Shown here piece by piece: positions 1 to 8,105 of a stretch of DNA of 64,000 nt (its first letter is position 1; every line of letters begins with the position of its first letter). A program made the position numbers and the translations under genes. The notes below the pieces were generated by a model, which saw only the letters and a list, made by a program, of their open reading frames with translations, was not told where the DNA came from and ran no database searches. This stretch comes from CAXMRP01 sp965216515 (GTDB lineage Bacteria; Pseudomonadota; Alphaproteobacteria; Rhizobiales; Afifellaceae): positions 3,348,001 through 3,412,000 of the forward strand of contig OZ244173.1 of NCBI GenBank assembly GCA_965216515.1, read 5' to 3'.

Positions 1-1
1 C

Positions 2-133
2 ATCGCCGGCGGGTGGGGGATCTTTGAGTTTCTCACCGGGGCGCCGTTCTGGGGCGTCCTGTTTTGCGGGGCGGCGGCTTTCGCCTTCCACGGATTGTTC
101 ATCACGTATCGTCCCGACGACGACCCCGAATGA
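2..133 (+). CDS. C-terminal end of a membrane protein (partial)
   Basis: An open frame enters from the left edge and stops at TGA 131-133, giving 43 residues that end in a short acidic tail (YRPDDDPE). The visible part is hydrophobic and Gly/Ala/Phe-rich (GVLFCGAAAFAFHGLFIT), which fits the last transmembrane segment of an inner-membrane protein. The family cannot be told from this fragment. The stop codon lies inside the first unit of a 15-bp tandem repeat, so the repeat begins within the coding end. The nitrile hydratase genes start about 300 bp downstream on the same strand, but a functional link is not shown. Confidence 0.5.
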   Translation: MAGGWGIFEFLTGAPFWGVLFCGAAAFAFHGLFITYRPDDDPE

Positions 134-186
134 CGAAGGCCCGAATGACGAAGGCCCGGATGGCGAAGCCTCCGATGGCGTAGGCC
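127..186. repeat. 15-bp tandem repeat, four units, upstream of nitrile hydratase genes
   Basis: Units at 127-141 and 142-156 are identical (CGAATGACGAAGGCC). Units at 157-171 and 172-186 are diverged copies (CGGATGGCGAAGCCT, CCGATGGCGTAGGCC). A second, looser duplication of CGCGATGGTGCGC follows around 220-255. The rest of 187-435 shows no convincing gene; overlapping open frames there have arginine/proline-rich shadow composition. The region separates the truncated membrane protein from the nitrile hydratase alpha gene and presumably holds that operon's promoter. Confidence 0.8.
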
Positions 187-435
187 CGAAGGGCCAGAGC
201 GCGGATGAGGACGCCGCCCGCGCGATGGTGCGCCCCCCGCGCGATGGTGCGCTGCCCGCGGGTTCCGTCGCCGGTCACTGTCCTGAACCGGCACACCAAC
301 CTTGCCGGCGACCGCGAAAGGCTGCAATCTGGTATGCCGGCGCCGGTTTTCCCGCCGCAACGGCGGAGCGGTTTGCACGGGTGGGTGGCGTATCGGCCGC
401 CATCGGCCGGCGGCGTCCGGCAAGGGGCATGAGAG

Positions 436-1071
436 ATGATCAAGCACGATTCCGAAACCGTGGCGAAAATCCATCATGAGTTGCACGCCCACCTCCCGCC
501 GGAGCCGGCGCTGCGCGCCAAGGCCCTGGAAAGCCTGCTGGTCGAGAAGGGCATGGTCGAACCGGCCGCCGTCGAAGCCTGGATTGAAGCCTACTCTGAA
601 GACATCGGCCCCAAGAACGGGGCACGCGTCATCGCCCGAAGTTGGGTGGATCCCCAGTTCAGGGATCGCCTTCTCGAGGATGCGGGCGCGGCTATCGCGG
701 AATTGGGATTGCATCAGGGTCATCTGACGGCGGTGGAAAACACGCCGGAATTGCACAATCTGATCGTTTGCACCTTGTGCTCCTGCTATCCCGTCGGTGT
801 CCTTGGAATGCCGCCCACCTGGTACAAGATGGCGGCATACCGGTCGCGGGCGGTTCGTGCGCCGCGCGGCGTGCTTGAGGAATTCGGCGTTGTCCTGCCG
901 GCGGATGTGAAAATCCGGGTCTGGGACAGCACGGCGGAGCTGCGCTACATCGTGGTGCCGCAACGCCCGGCGGGCACCGAAGGCTGGGACGAGGCGCGGC
1001 TGGCCGGACTGGTGACGCGCAATGCCATGATCGGCACCGAGCGCGACTTGTCCCCGCGCACCGGGAGCTGA
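436..1071 (+). CDS. nthA: Nitrile hydratase alpha subunit, cobalt type
   Basis: This is the alpha subunit of the metalloenzyme that hydrates nitriles to amides in the cytoplasm. The protein has 211 residues, normal for the family. The metal-claw motif VCTLCSCYPV is present with Cys112, Cys115 and Cys117. In known enzymes two of these cysteines are oxidised and bind the metal together with backbone amides. Thr at the third position of the claw (C-T-L-C) is the signature of cobalt rather than iron enzymes. Conserved PPTWYK follows. The start ATG at 436 sits close behind GAGAGATG and the reading frame is typical of the host. The beta gene begins three bases after the stop, and an accessory gene follows. 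Confidence 0.93.
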   Translation: MIKHDSETVAKIHHELHAHLPPEPALRAKALESLLVEKGMVEPAAVEAWIEAYSEDIGPKNGARVIARSWVDPQFRDRLLEDAGAAIAELGLHQGHLTAVENTPELHNLIVCTLCSCYPVGVLGMPPTWYKMAAYRSRAVRAPRGVLEEFGVVLPADVKIRVWDSTAELRYIVVPQRPAGTEGWDEARLAGLVTRNAMIGTERDLSPRTGS

Positions 1072-1074
1072 GCC

Positions 1075-1731
1075 GTGGACGGCATACACGATCTCGGCGG
1101 ACGCCACGGATTCGGCAGGATTGACGTCGACGAGGCGGAGTGCCAGTTCCACGAGGAATGGGAAGCCCGCGTTCGCTGCATCATAAATGCGATGAGCCGT
1201 GCGCCGGACTGGAACCTGGACTGGTTCAGGCATTGCCGCGAGCTGATCGACCCGGTCGACTATCTGAGCCGGCCCTATTTCGACCAGTGGATCCAGACTT
1301 ACTGCGCGATGTTGATCAATTCCGGCTGGGCGACGGTTGATGAGCTGGCGACCGGCAAAGCCGGCTCGGCGGGCGTCGATGTGCCGCCGCCGATGACCGC
1401 GGCCGACGTTCGGGCCCAACCCATGCGGGCTGTCCGGTTTGACGCTCCCGCCAATTCGCCGCCTGCCTTTGAACTGGGTGAAACGGTCGTGACCACCACC
1501 GGTGTTTCGACCGGTCATACCCGGCTGCCGGCCTACGCGCGGGCAAAAAGCGGCCGCATATTCGACCGCCACGGGACATTCATTTTTGCTGATGACAATG
1601 CGCGCAATATCAAGCGTTACCAACATCTCTACACGGTCGAATTCAGAGCCGGCGAACTGTGGCCGGAATCCGGTGACAGTGCCGATACCGTGAACCTGGA
1701 TTTGTGGGAGGCGCATCTTGTCCGAACCTGA
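1075..1731 (+). CDS. nthB: Nitrile hydratase beta subunit
   Basis: The N-terminus MDGIHDLGGRHGFG is the family signature of nitrile hydratase beta chains, and the motif GHTRLPAYARAKSGRI in the C-terminal SH3-like half matches the region that packs on the alpha-subunit metal site. Length is 218 residues. The start is GTG at 1075, three bases after the alpha stop, so the two genes are translationally coupled. The subunit forms the alpha-beta heterodimer. The extreme C-terminus (LDLWEAHLVRT) is a variant of the usual end of the chain. The 3' end overlaps the accessory gene by 14 bases. Confidence 0.92.
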   Translation: MDGIHDLGGRHGFGRIDVDEAECQFHEEWEARVRCIINAMSRAPDWNLDWFRHCRELIDPVDYLSRPYFDQWIQTYCAMLINSGWATVDELATGKAGSAGVDVPPPMTAADVRAQPMRAVRFDAPANSPPAFELGETVVTTTGVSTGHTRLPAYARAKSGRIFDRHGTFIFADDNARNIKRYQHLYTVEFRAGELWPESGDSADTVNLDLWEAHLVRT

Positions 1732-2068
1732 CGGCATGCCCGGTCCGCTGGCTCGCCATGATGATGGGCCGGTTTTCGAAGAGCCCTGGCAGGCCCAGGT
1801 GCTCGCACTCGCCAACAACCTCATCGCGCGTGGCCAGTTCACCGACAGCCAGTGGTCCGACACATTGGGTGCGCGGCTCGCGGCAGCCAACGCCGGCGGC
1901 GCGCCCGACACCGGCGAAACCTATTACCTTTGCGCCCTGGCGGCATTGGAGCAGTTGCTCGACAGTCAATCCGGTCTCCGCACCGATTTGCTGGATGATC
2001 GCACCGAAGCCTGGCGGCAGGCTTATTTGCGGACACCGCACGGCAAACCGGTGCTACTGGACACGTAA
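1718..2068 (+). CDS. Nitrile hydratase accessory protein (P14K/activator type)
   Basis: A 116-residue protein encoded immediately downstream of the beta subunit, starting at TTG 1718 inside the beta coding end. Its composition and motifs (FEEPWQAQVLALANNL, then GETYYLCALAALEQLL) match the small beta-subunit-like proteins that load metal into nitrile hydratase alpha subunits. These proteins resemble the N-terminal helical half of the beta chain. In cobalt enzymes they deliver the alpha subunit by subunit swapping. No ATG is available in a better position, so the TTG start is likely. It closes the operon; the next gene (pit) is convergent. Confidence 0.82.
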   Translation: MSEPDGMPGPLARHDDGPVFEEPWQAQVLALANNLIARGQFTDSQWSDTLGARLAAANAGGAPDTGETYYLCALAALEQLLDSQSGLRTDLLDDRTEAWRQAYLRTPHGKPVLLDT

Positions 2069-2195
2069 ACGTCACCTCGCTCCCGCCGAACCGCCTGGCG
2101 CAGACGCCGGCGATTCCACGCACCCGGCGATGAAGCTCCGGGCGCCGGGACGGCGTCCTGCCGATCGAAAGGAACGGGCTGCCCGGCGCCGGCAC

Positions 2196-3758
2196 TCACG
2201 GCAGCATGATTCCCCTGATCATGAAGAAGAACATCGCGCCCATGAATCCGGCCAGCGGCACGGTAACGACCCAGGCGGCGGCGATCAGGAACAGCATGGA
2301 GCGTTTGACCAACTCAAGGCGGTGCAGCCGGCCCAGTCCCTTTCGCTCCTGTTTGTGCAGAAGCTTGTCGCCGGCCTGCTTCTTGATCTGCCGCAACATC
2401 TCGCCTTTCAGGGTGACATTGGCGGCCTCGAAACGCCGCAGGAAATCTTCCACTTCCGTCGGGCTTTCGCCGCTGTGATGGATTTTGATCTCCTCCACCA
2501 TCCGCGCGTAGCTGACCTTGAGATATTCCCGCAGGAATCCGACACCGAAGACGCCGCCGACCGCGATGTGCGTGGAGCTGACAGGCAGGCCGAGCTGGGA
2601 TGCGATGATGACGGTAATTGCCGCGGCCATCGCGATGCAGAAGGCGCGCATGCGGTCCAGTTCTGTGATCTCCGAACCGACCGTGCGGATGAGTTTTGGC
2701 CCGTAAAGCGCCAGTCCGAGTGATATCCCCAGCGCCCCGACCAGCAACACCCAGACCGGGATCTCGGCCTTGGCGGTGATGCCGCCCCCGACGATCGCCT
2801 CGTTGATGCCGGCCAGCGGGCCGACGGCGTTGGCGACGTCATTGGCCCCATGCGCGAAACTCAGCAGCGCCGCGGCGAAGATCAGCGGCACGGTGAACAA
2901 CTCGTTGACGCTTTGTTTGCCGTTGGGAAGCCGTTGCGACCGGCGCGCGATGACCGGCCGAACGGCGAGGAAGACAAGACACCCGATCGCGAAGCCGATT
3001 GCCAGGGCCATCGGAAAGGACACCTTCCAGATTTTCGAGAACCCTTTCAGCATCAGGTATGTGCCGAATGCCCAGGCCATCACGGCGACAAGTATCGGCA
3101 CGATGCGCCGCGCCGCCTCCATGATGTCATCCTGATAGGTGATTGTCCGCTTGATCACATAGAGGAAGGCGGCGGCGATCACCCCCCCCAGCACTGGTGA
3201 GATCACCCAGCTCGCGGCGATCTGGCCGACCTGACCCCAATCGGCGATACCCCAGCCGCCGGCCGCGATGCCCGCACCGAGCACCCCGCCGACAATCGAA
3301 TGCGTGGTGGAAACCGGGGCCCCCAGCACTGTCGCCAGGTTAAGCCACAAGGCGGCCGCCAGGAGCGCGGCGATCATGAGCCAGATAAATGTATCCCGGT
3401 CGGCGATCAGGTCGGGATCGATAATACCCTTCTTGATTGTTCCAACGACATCGCCGCCGGCAATGATCGCGCCGCCGGCTTCGAATATCGCGGCGATGAC
3501 AATGGCGCCGACAAGGGTGATCGCATGCGAACCGACCGCCGGGCCGACATTGTTGGCGACATCGTTGGCACCGATGTTCATGGCCATGTAGCCGCCGATC
3601 ATCGCTGCGATCACAAGGAGCACCCCGTGCGTGCCGCCGTCGGTCCTCACGACCGTAAACAGCATAATGCCGACGATGAACAGCAATCCGGCGCCGAACC
3701 GGAATAGTTCATCCCGGTTTAGCTGCGCCGCCCGTTCGATTTTCTGAATGCTGACCAT
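2196..3758 (-). CDS. pit: Inorganic phosphate transporter, PiT family
   Basis: A polytopic inner-membrane protein of about 520 residues containing the duplicated PiT signature: GANDVANNVGPAVGS in the N-terminal half and HGANDVANAVGPLAG in the C-terminal half. PiT proteins are proton- or sodium-coupled low-affinity phosphate (metal-phosphate) carriers. I place the start at ATG 3758 (MVSIQKIERAAQ) because the open frame upstream to 3842 adds a non-conserved, cysteine-rich tail; neither start has a strong ribosome-binding site. A charged insert in the second half (around DFLRRFEAANVTLK) is the cytoplasmic loop. It is divergent from a second phosphate transporter gene across 186 bp, which suggests common regulation. 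Confidence 0.9.
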   Translation of the reverse strand: MVSIQKIERAAQLNRDELFRFGAGLLFIVGIMLFTVVRTDGGTHGVLLVIAAMIGGYMAMNIGANDVANNVGPAVGSHAITLVGAIVIAAIFEAGGAIIAGGDVVGTIKKGIIDPDLIADRDTFIWLMIAALLAAALWLNLATVLGAPVSTTHSIVGGVLGAGIAAGGWGIADWGQVGQIAASWVISPVLGGVIAAAFLYVIKRTITYQDDIMEAARRIVPILVAVMAWAFGTYLMLKGFSKIWKVSFPMALAIGFAIGCLVFLAVRPVIARRSQRLPNGKQSVNELFTVPLIFAAALLSFAHGANDVANAVGPLAGINEAIVGGGITAKAEIPVWVLLVGALGISLGLALYGPKLIRTVGSEITELDRMRAFCIAMAAAITVIIASQLGLPVSSTHIAVGGVFGVGFLREYLKVSYARMVEEIKIHHSGESPTEVEDFLRRFEAANVTLKGEMLRQIKKQAGDKLLHKQERKGLGRLHRLELVKRSMLFLIAAAWVVTVPLAGFMGAMFFFMIRGIMLP

Positions 3759-3840
3759 GATAATGTGAAGCCCGGTTTTGATTCCGCAGGGAATTGCGGA
3801 TCCTCCACATTCAATGTGCGAACGATCATCGGCGGCAGCC

Positions 3841-3854
3841 ATGATTTAGATCAA
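3841..3854. promoter_or_regulatory. Candidate FNR/FixK-type box between two phosphate transporter genes
   Basis: ATGATTTAGATCAA matches the FNR/ANR/FixK consensus TTGAT-N4-ATCAA at nine of ten defined positions. It lies 90 bp before the Na/Pi gene start and about 83 bp from the preferred pit start, a usable position for either promoter. This is an inference from a single site. Confidence 0.4.
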
Positions 3855-3944
3855 CGCCGGTCCCCGCCCGGTCGGTGCATTGGGACGATTTTTCTGCAAT
3901 AGTCCGGTGGCCCCGATCCGCGGCGGGCAGTAAGGCAACAGAAC

Positions 3945-5762
3945 ATGCTTCGACGAATATTGCTCCCGACAATCCTCGCCATTCTTGCAGCCGGTTTCTG
4001 GTACAGCCCCGATTTCAAGCAGATCGCCGCCGGTGTCGCGATTTTTCTGTTCGGAATGTTTTTTCTGGAAGACGGTTTTCGGGCGTTTACGGGCGGCATT
4101 CTGGAGAGACTGCTGGAACGGACAACAGATTCGCTCTCCAAAAGCGTTCTGTTCGGCATAGTCACGACAACCATCATGCAGTCGAGTTCCCTCGTCTCGG
4201 TCATCACCATATCGTTTCTCAGCGCCGGGCTGATCCAGCTCGCCGCCGGTATCGGGATCATATTCGGCGCGAATCTGGGTACGACCACCGGTGCCTGGCT
4301 GATCGCGGGATTTGGGCTGAAGGTCAAAATCTCCGCCTATGCCATGCCGATGCTGGCATTCGCCATCATCCTCGTTTTTCAGAAATCGAAAAACCTGAAG
4401 GGCATCGGCTACGTCCTGGCCGGGCTGGGCCTGCTGTTTCTCGGCATACACCACATGAAAGAAGGGTTTGAGGCGTTCAGGGAGACGATTGACCTTACCC
4501 AGTTCACGCTCACCGGTTATCCCGGATTGATCGTTTTCATGTTGGTCGGGACCGCCGCGACCGTCGTCATGCAGTCCAGCCATGCCACCCTGGTTTTGAT
4601 CATAACCGCGCTGTCGGTCGGCCAGGTGTCCTACGAAAACGCCCTGGCCCTGGCGATCGGTGCGAATATCGGCACGACGATCACCGCCATTATCGGGTCG
4701 ATGAGCGCCAACTACATGGGCAAGCGGCTCGCCCTCGCGCACCTGATTTTCAATGTGACGACCGGCCTGATTGCCGTTGGCCTGATTTCACAGATGGTCT
4801 GGGCGGTCGATGAGATCGCCGCCCTGACCGGCATCAGGGAGGACGATTTCACCCTCAAACTGGCGGTCTTTCATACATTGTTCAACGCCATCGGCGTCAT
4901 CGTGATGTTTCCCTTCGTGCAGCACCTGGTCCGGCTGCTGGATCGGCTGATTCCGGCGAAGGTGCCGAAACTGGTTGAGCCGAAATTCCTGAACGATTCC
5001 GCCATGGAGTTTCCTGAAACCCTGATCACGACGATCCGCAACGAAATCCTCTATCTGTTCGACAATGCCGAAGAAATCATTGCCCACGGATTGAGCATGC
5101 ATCGGCATTACATTCATTCCGATCGTGATCTGGCGGCGTATGTCGAAATTGATCGCAACGTGATGGATATCGACATCGACGTCGACTACGCGATACGTGT
5201 GAAGTACCTCTATTCCAGCATCATCGAATTCACCAGTCGGGCACAAACCCGTGTCCCGGCCGACTATTCCGGCGCCCTGTATGACCTCAGAGCCGCCGCA
5301 CAGAACATCGTCAGAAGCGTAAAGGACGTAAAGCACCTGCGTAAGAACATGACGCTCTATATTGCCTCCGACAACGCGGCCATACGGGGTCAGTACAACA
5401 GGTTCCGGTTGAAAATCGCCGAGGCCCTGCGCCTCATCCATCAGTTGCGGGATGGCGACGAGAGCGTCGACGTTTATGATTTCGACGACCTTCTGGCGGA
5501 CTATGAGAAAAGCGACAGCCTGTCGGACGGGACTTTGGACAGGCTAATCCGCGAGCGCGAAATCACGACGGCGATGGCGACTTCGGTCATGAACGACAGT
5601 GTTTATGTCGAGAGTGTTGTCCGATTGCTGTGCGAGGCTGGCCGGATATTGTACAGCGAAGCCGGACGTTCCGATCGCGAAGCCCAGGATATGTTGCGAT
5701 CGGACGATGACGATCTGTTGGATGAAGGTGAGGGGGCGGCTCTGCAAGAACTTGTGCAGTGA
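3945..5762 (+). CDS. Na+/phosphate cotransporter with C-terminal PhoU-like domain
   Basis: A 605-residue membrane protein of the NptA/YjbB type. The first ~330 residues hold two Na/Pi-cotransporter repeats with the hallmark QSSS motif (TTIMQSSSLVSV) and its second copy (TVVMQSSHATLV), plus paired GANLGTT/GANIGTT loops. The last ~250 residues are soluble, helical and acidic, as in PhoU domains (NEILYLFDNAEEIIAH onward), probably modulating phosphate flux. Start ATG 3945. The product should move phosphate across the inner membrane; in bacteria this family often acts as an exporter when PhoU is attached. It is divergent from pit. A small lysine-rich gene follows 79 bp downstream and may be co-transcribed. 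Confidence 0.88.
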   Translation: MLRRILLPTILAILAAGFWYSPDFKQIAAGVAIFLFGMFFLEDGFRAFTGGILERLLERTTDSLSKSVLFGIVTTTIMQSSSLVSVITISFLSAGLIQLAAGIGIIFGANLGTTTGAWLIAGFGLKVKISAYAMPMLAFAIILVFQKSKNLKGIGYVLAGLGLLFLGIHHMKEGFEAFRETIDLTQFTLTGYPGLIVFMLVGTAATVVMQSSHATLVLIITALSVGQVSYENALALAIGANIGTTITAIIGSMSANYMGKRLALAHLIFNVTTGLIAVGLISQMVWAVDEIAALTGIREDDFTLKLAVFHTLFNAIGVIVMFPFVQHLVRLLDRLIPAKVPKLVEPKFLNDSAMEFPETLITTIRNEILYLFDNAEEIIAHGLSMHRHYIHSDRDLAAYVEIDRNVMDIDIDVDYAIRVKYLYSSIIEFTSRAQTRVPADYSGALYDLRAAAQNIVRSVKDVKHLRKNMTLYIASDNAAIRGQYNRFRLKIAEALRLIHQLRDGDESVDVYDFDDLLADYEKSDSLSDGTLDRLIREREITTAMATSVMNDSVYVESVVRLLCEAGRILYSEAGRSDREAQDMLRSDDDDLLDEGEGAALQELVQ

Positions 5763-5841
5763 GATCCGGATTGTTCTTTATTAAGGGTATCCGGAGTATG
5801 AACAACCAAAGCAGGTGCGTGAAAGTCAGGAGAGTATTCGG

Positions 5842-6081
5842 ATGGGCATCAAGAAATCGATCAATCGAATTCAAAATCTGTTGTCAAATGAAGGCTCCGA
5901 CGCGGCCGAACAAAAAAGGGCACTGATAAAAATCATTGAAAAGCTCGACCACAAGGAAGAGGCCTTGAACAAAAAATTGAAAGAAGTCAAAACAAAAAAG
6001 GAAGAAAAACATATTTTAAAGAAGATACACAAATGCAGATCAAGAAAAGAGAAAGCGGAAAAACTGATTAGCGGCATGTAG
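5842..6081 (+). CDS. Small lysine-rich coiled-coil protein, unknown function
   Basis: A 79-residue protein starting at ATG 5842, ten bases behind the good Shine-Dalgarno CAGGAGAG. The product is highly charged and almost entirely helical, with heptad-like Leu/Ile spacing (IIEKLDHKEEALNKKLKEVK) and about one lysine in four residues. Only 89 of 240 bases are G or C (37 % by hand count), far below the neighbours, and AAA is the preferred Lys codon. No family was recognised. It follows the Na/Pi-PhoU gene in the same direction. Base composition suggests recent acquisition or a composition forced by lysine content; the ribosome-binding site and intact frame argue it is real. Confidence 0.7.
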   Translation: MGIKKSINRIQNLLSNEGSDAAEQKRALIKIIEKLDHKEEALNKKLKEVKTKKEEKHILKKIHKCRSRKEKAEKLISGM

Positions 6082-6203
6082 AAATTGGCATTTCGGATTT
6101 CGTATATGCAGGGAATTGATAATCTGCGATATTGATACCGGCGCCGCAAATGCCGGCAGCGACCGTGGCGGTCCGAACGCCGCGGGTGACCGATATCACC
6201 GTC

Positions 6204-6236
6204 AAACCGCGCCCAAACCGCGCCCAAACCGCGTCA
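6204..6236. repeat. 11-bp direct repeat, three copies, in a gene-free stretch
   Basis: AAACCGCGCCC occurs at 6204-6214 and again at 6215-6225, with a partial third copy at 6226-6236. It lies in the 248-bp convergent gap between the lysine-rich gene and the ThDP enzyme gene. I see no gene and no clear hairpin terminator in that gap. Confidence 0.65.
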
Positions 6237-6329
6237 CGCCGTTTGTCCGGCGCCTGGAATCTCCGGCCGGATCCCGCCGACGCCCGGTCCGCTGCGGCCG
6301 GATGCATCGATGTAGATGAGGAATCCCGC

Positions 6330-8105
6330 TCAGGTGGCGACGTGGGAGACATCCCTGCCCGGCGAATAAATGTCCAGGATGTTCCAGTGTCCGGTCGTCG
6401 GCGTCGGATTGTTGACCATCGGGACATCGAGCACGGTGGGTTTTTTGCTGGCGATCGCCGTTCCCAGAGCCGGCAGCAGCTCGTCGGCGGAGGATATGCG
6501 CATGCCTGCCGCGCCGTAGGCTTTGGCGATTTCCGCATAATCGGGCCGTGCTGTCGTCGCGTCGTCGGAGCCGGGAAATGTCGTGCCGTAGGTCAGGCCG
6601 TAATGGGCCTTCTGCAGGCCGGCGATCGTGCCGAACGCGTTGTTGTTCATGACCAGCCAGACGATGCCGAGATTTCGTTCAACCGCGGTGGCCAGCACCG
6701 AAGGATTTTGGCCAAAGCCGCCATCGCCCACCAGGCTGATTACGACCCGGTCAGGCGCGGCGATTTTTGCACCGAGGGCACCGGGGGGCCCGAAGCCCAT
6801 GGTGGCAAAACCGCCCGGTGTGAGGATCGAGCCCGGGCTTAAAATGTCGAACTGTTGGCCGACGCCGTTCTTGTTCCAGCCAACGTCTGTCGTGATGATG
6901 GCGTCATCCGGCAAAGCCGTGCGAACATCTGCCAGAATGCGTTCCGGCATCATCGGAAAAGCCGGGGAAGCGGCCATCGCGCGATTGCGCTGTTTGAATT
7001 TTTCGCGGAACCCGGCGATTTTCTGCTCAACCTCCGGCCGCTTGATGCCGCCGGGATAGATCTCCCTGGCGACGCGGATGAGCACACCGAGCGCCGATCT
7101 GAGATCGGCAACGACACCAATCTCTGTCGGATAATTCCGCCCGATCTCCGACGGTTCGATATCAATATGAATGACCTTCGTGCCGGGGATGTTGAACGTA
7201 TATCCGGGATACCAGCTGGAGCAGTCGGCCTCCTTGAACCGGGTGCCGACGGCGAAGAGCCAATCGGCGTTGAGGCAGCTTTCGTTCACCAGCTCCGTAC
7301 CCCAGAAGCCGGTCATGCCCATGACGAGCCGGTGGTCGTCCCTGAGGCAGCCCTTGCCCATCAGCGAATGCGCGACCGGCAGACCCATATGCTCTGCGAA
7401 CTCCCGGAGTTCCTCGGATGCCCTCGCAAGCAGGACGCCGCCGCCGGCATAAATCACCGGATCGGCGGCCGTTCCAAGCGCCGTCACGATGGATCGCGCG
7501 GTATCCTCGTCGATGGACGGTTTCACCAGCTTGCGCGTGTTGGAGGCAATCCGTTCAAAGCTGTCGGATGAAATGCGTTGCGAGAAGATATCCATGGGTA
7601 CGTTGACCAACACCGGTCCCGGCTGGCCGCTTTCGGCCAGCTGGAATGCCTTCTCCAGGATTTCCGCCATCAGGTCGGCGCGATCGACCCGCCAGGCGCG
7701 TTTGACAAAGGGCCGGTAGATTTCCCACTGCGCTGCATCGGCGTGAAGATTGACCTCCTGATGCGGGTGCTTGCCATAATAGTGGGTCGGAATATCGCCG
7801 GCGATCACAACCATGGGGATACAGTCCAGTGCCGCGTTGGCAACGCCGGTCGCACAGTTCGTCAGACCCGGAGACAGATGCGACAACACGACGGATGCCT
7901 TGCCCTGCACCCGGGCGTAGGCATCGGCGGCATGGCTGGCGATCTGTTCGTGGCGCACGGTCACGAAGTCGATGGAACTGTCCGCCATGGCCGCGAGCAC
8001 CGCGATATTGGTGTGGCCGCACAGTCCGAAGACATGCTTGACGTCACGCCGCTCCAAAAAGTCGACGACATGTTCGGCAACGGTCTTGTTGGCGGAGTCG
8101 TTCAT
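6330..8105 (-). CDS. ThDP-dependent enzyme of the acetolactate synthase superfamily, substrate unknown
   Basis: A 591-residue protein with the three-domain plan of the POX/AHAS superfamily. The N-terminal PYR domain has the catalytic glutamate E53 (VRHEQIASHAADAYARVQG). A central TH3 domain follows. The C-terminal PP domain carries GDGGFGQNPS...NN, the Mg/ThDP-binding GDG-NN motif. The start ATG at 8105 overlaps the stop of the upstream dehydrogenase gene (TGATG), so the two are coupled. The larger open frame to 8396 only adds antisense-like sequence. The N-terminal sequence does not look like sulfoacetaldehyde acetyltransferase (Xsc). Its operon partner, an acylating aldehyde dehydrogenase, fits a 2-oxo-acid decarboxylase or C-C lyase that releases an aldehyde. 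It is the last gene of a three-gene unit. Confidence 0.85.
   Translation of the reverse strand: MNDSANKTVAEHVVDFLERRDVKHVFGLCGHTNIAVLAAMADSSIDFVTVRHEQIASHAADAYARVQGKASVVLSHLSPGLTNCATGVANAALDCIPMVVIAGDIPTHYYGKHPHQEVNLHADAAQWEIYRPFVKRAWRVDRADLMAEILEKAFQLAESGQPGPVLVNVPMDIFSQRISSDSFERIASNTRKLVKPSIDEDTARSIVTALGTAADPVIYAGGGVLLARASEELREFAEHMGLPVAHSLMGKGCLRDDHRLVMGMTGFWGTELVNESCLNADWLFAVGTRFKEADCSSWYPGYTFNIPGTKVIHIDIEPSEIGRNYPTEIGVVADLRSALGVLIRVAREIYPGGIKRPEVEQKIAGFREKFKQRNRAMAASPAFPMMPERILADVRTALPDDAIITTDVGWNKNGVGQQFDILSPGSILTPGGFATMGFGPPGALGAKIAAPDRVVISLVGDGGFGQNPSVLATAVERNLGIVWLVMNNNAFGTIAGLQKAHYGLTYGTTFPGSDDATTARPDYAEIAKAYGAAGMRISSADELLPALGTAIASKKPTVLDVPMVNNPTPTTGHWNILDIYSPGRDVSHVAT

Noticed and set aside
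3846..4742. 298-codon minus-strand frame opposite the Na/Pi transporter
   Set aside because: Low-complexity Asp/Arg/Gly-rich shadow of a clear membrane protein gene.
6330..8105. Assignment of the ThDP enzyme as sulfoacetaldehyde acetyltransferase (Xsc)
   Set aside because: Tempting beside a SauS-like dehydrogenase, but the N-terminal sequence (TVAEHVVDFLERRDVKHVF) does not resemble Xsc as I recall it, and no phosphate acetyltransferase is adjacent.
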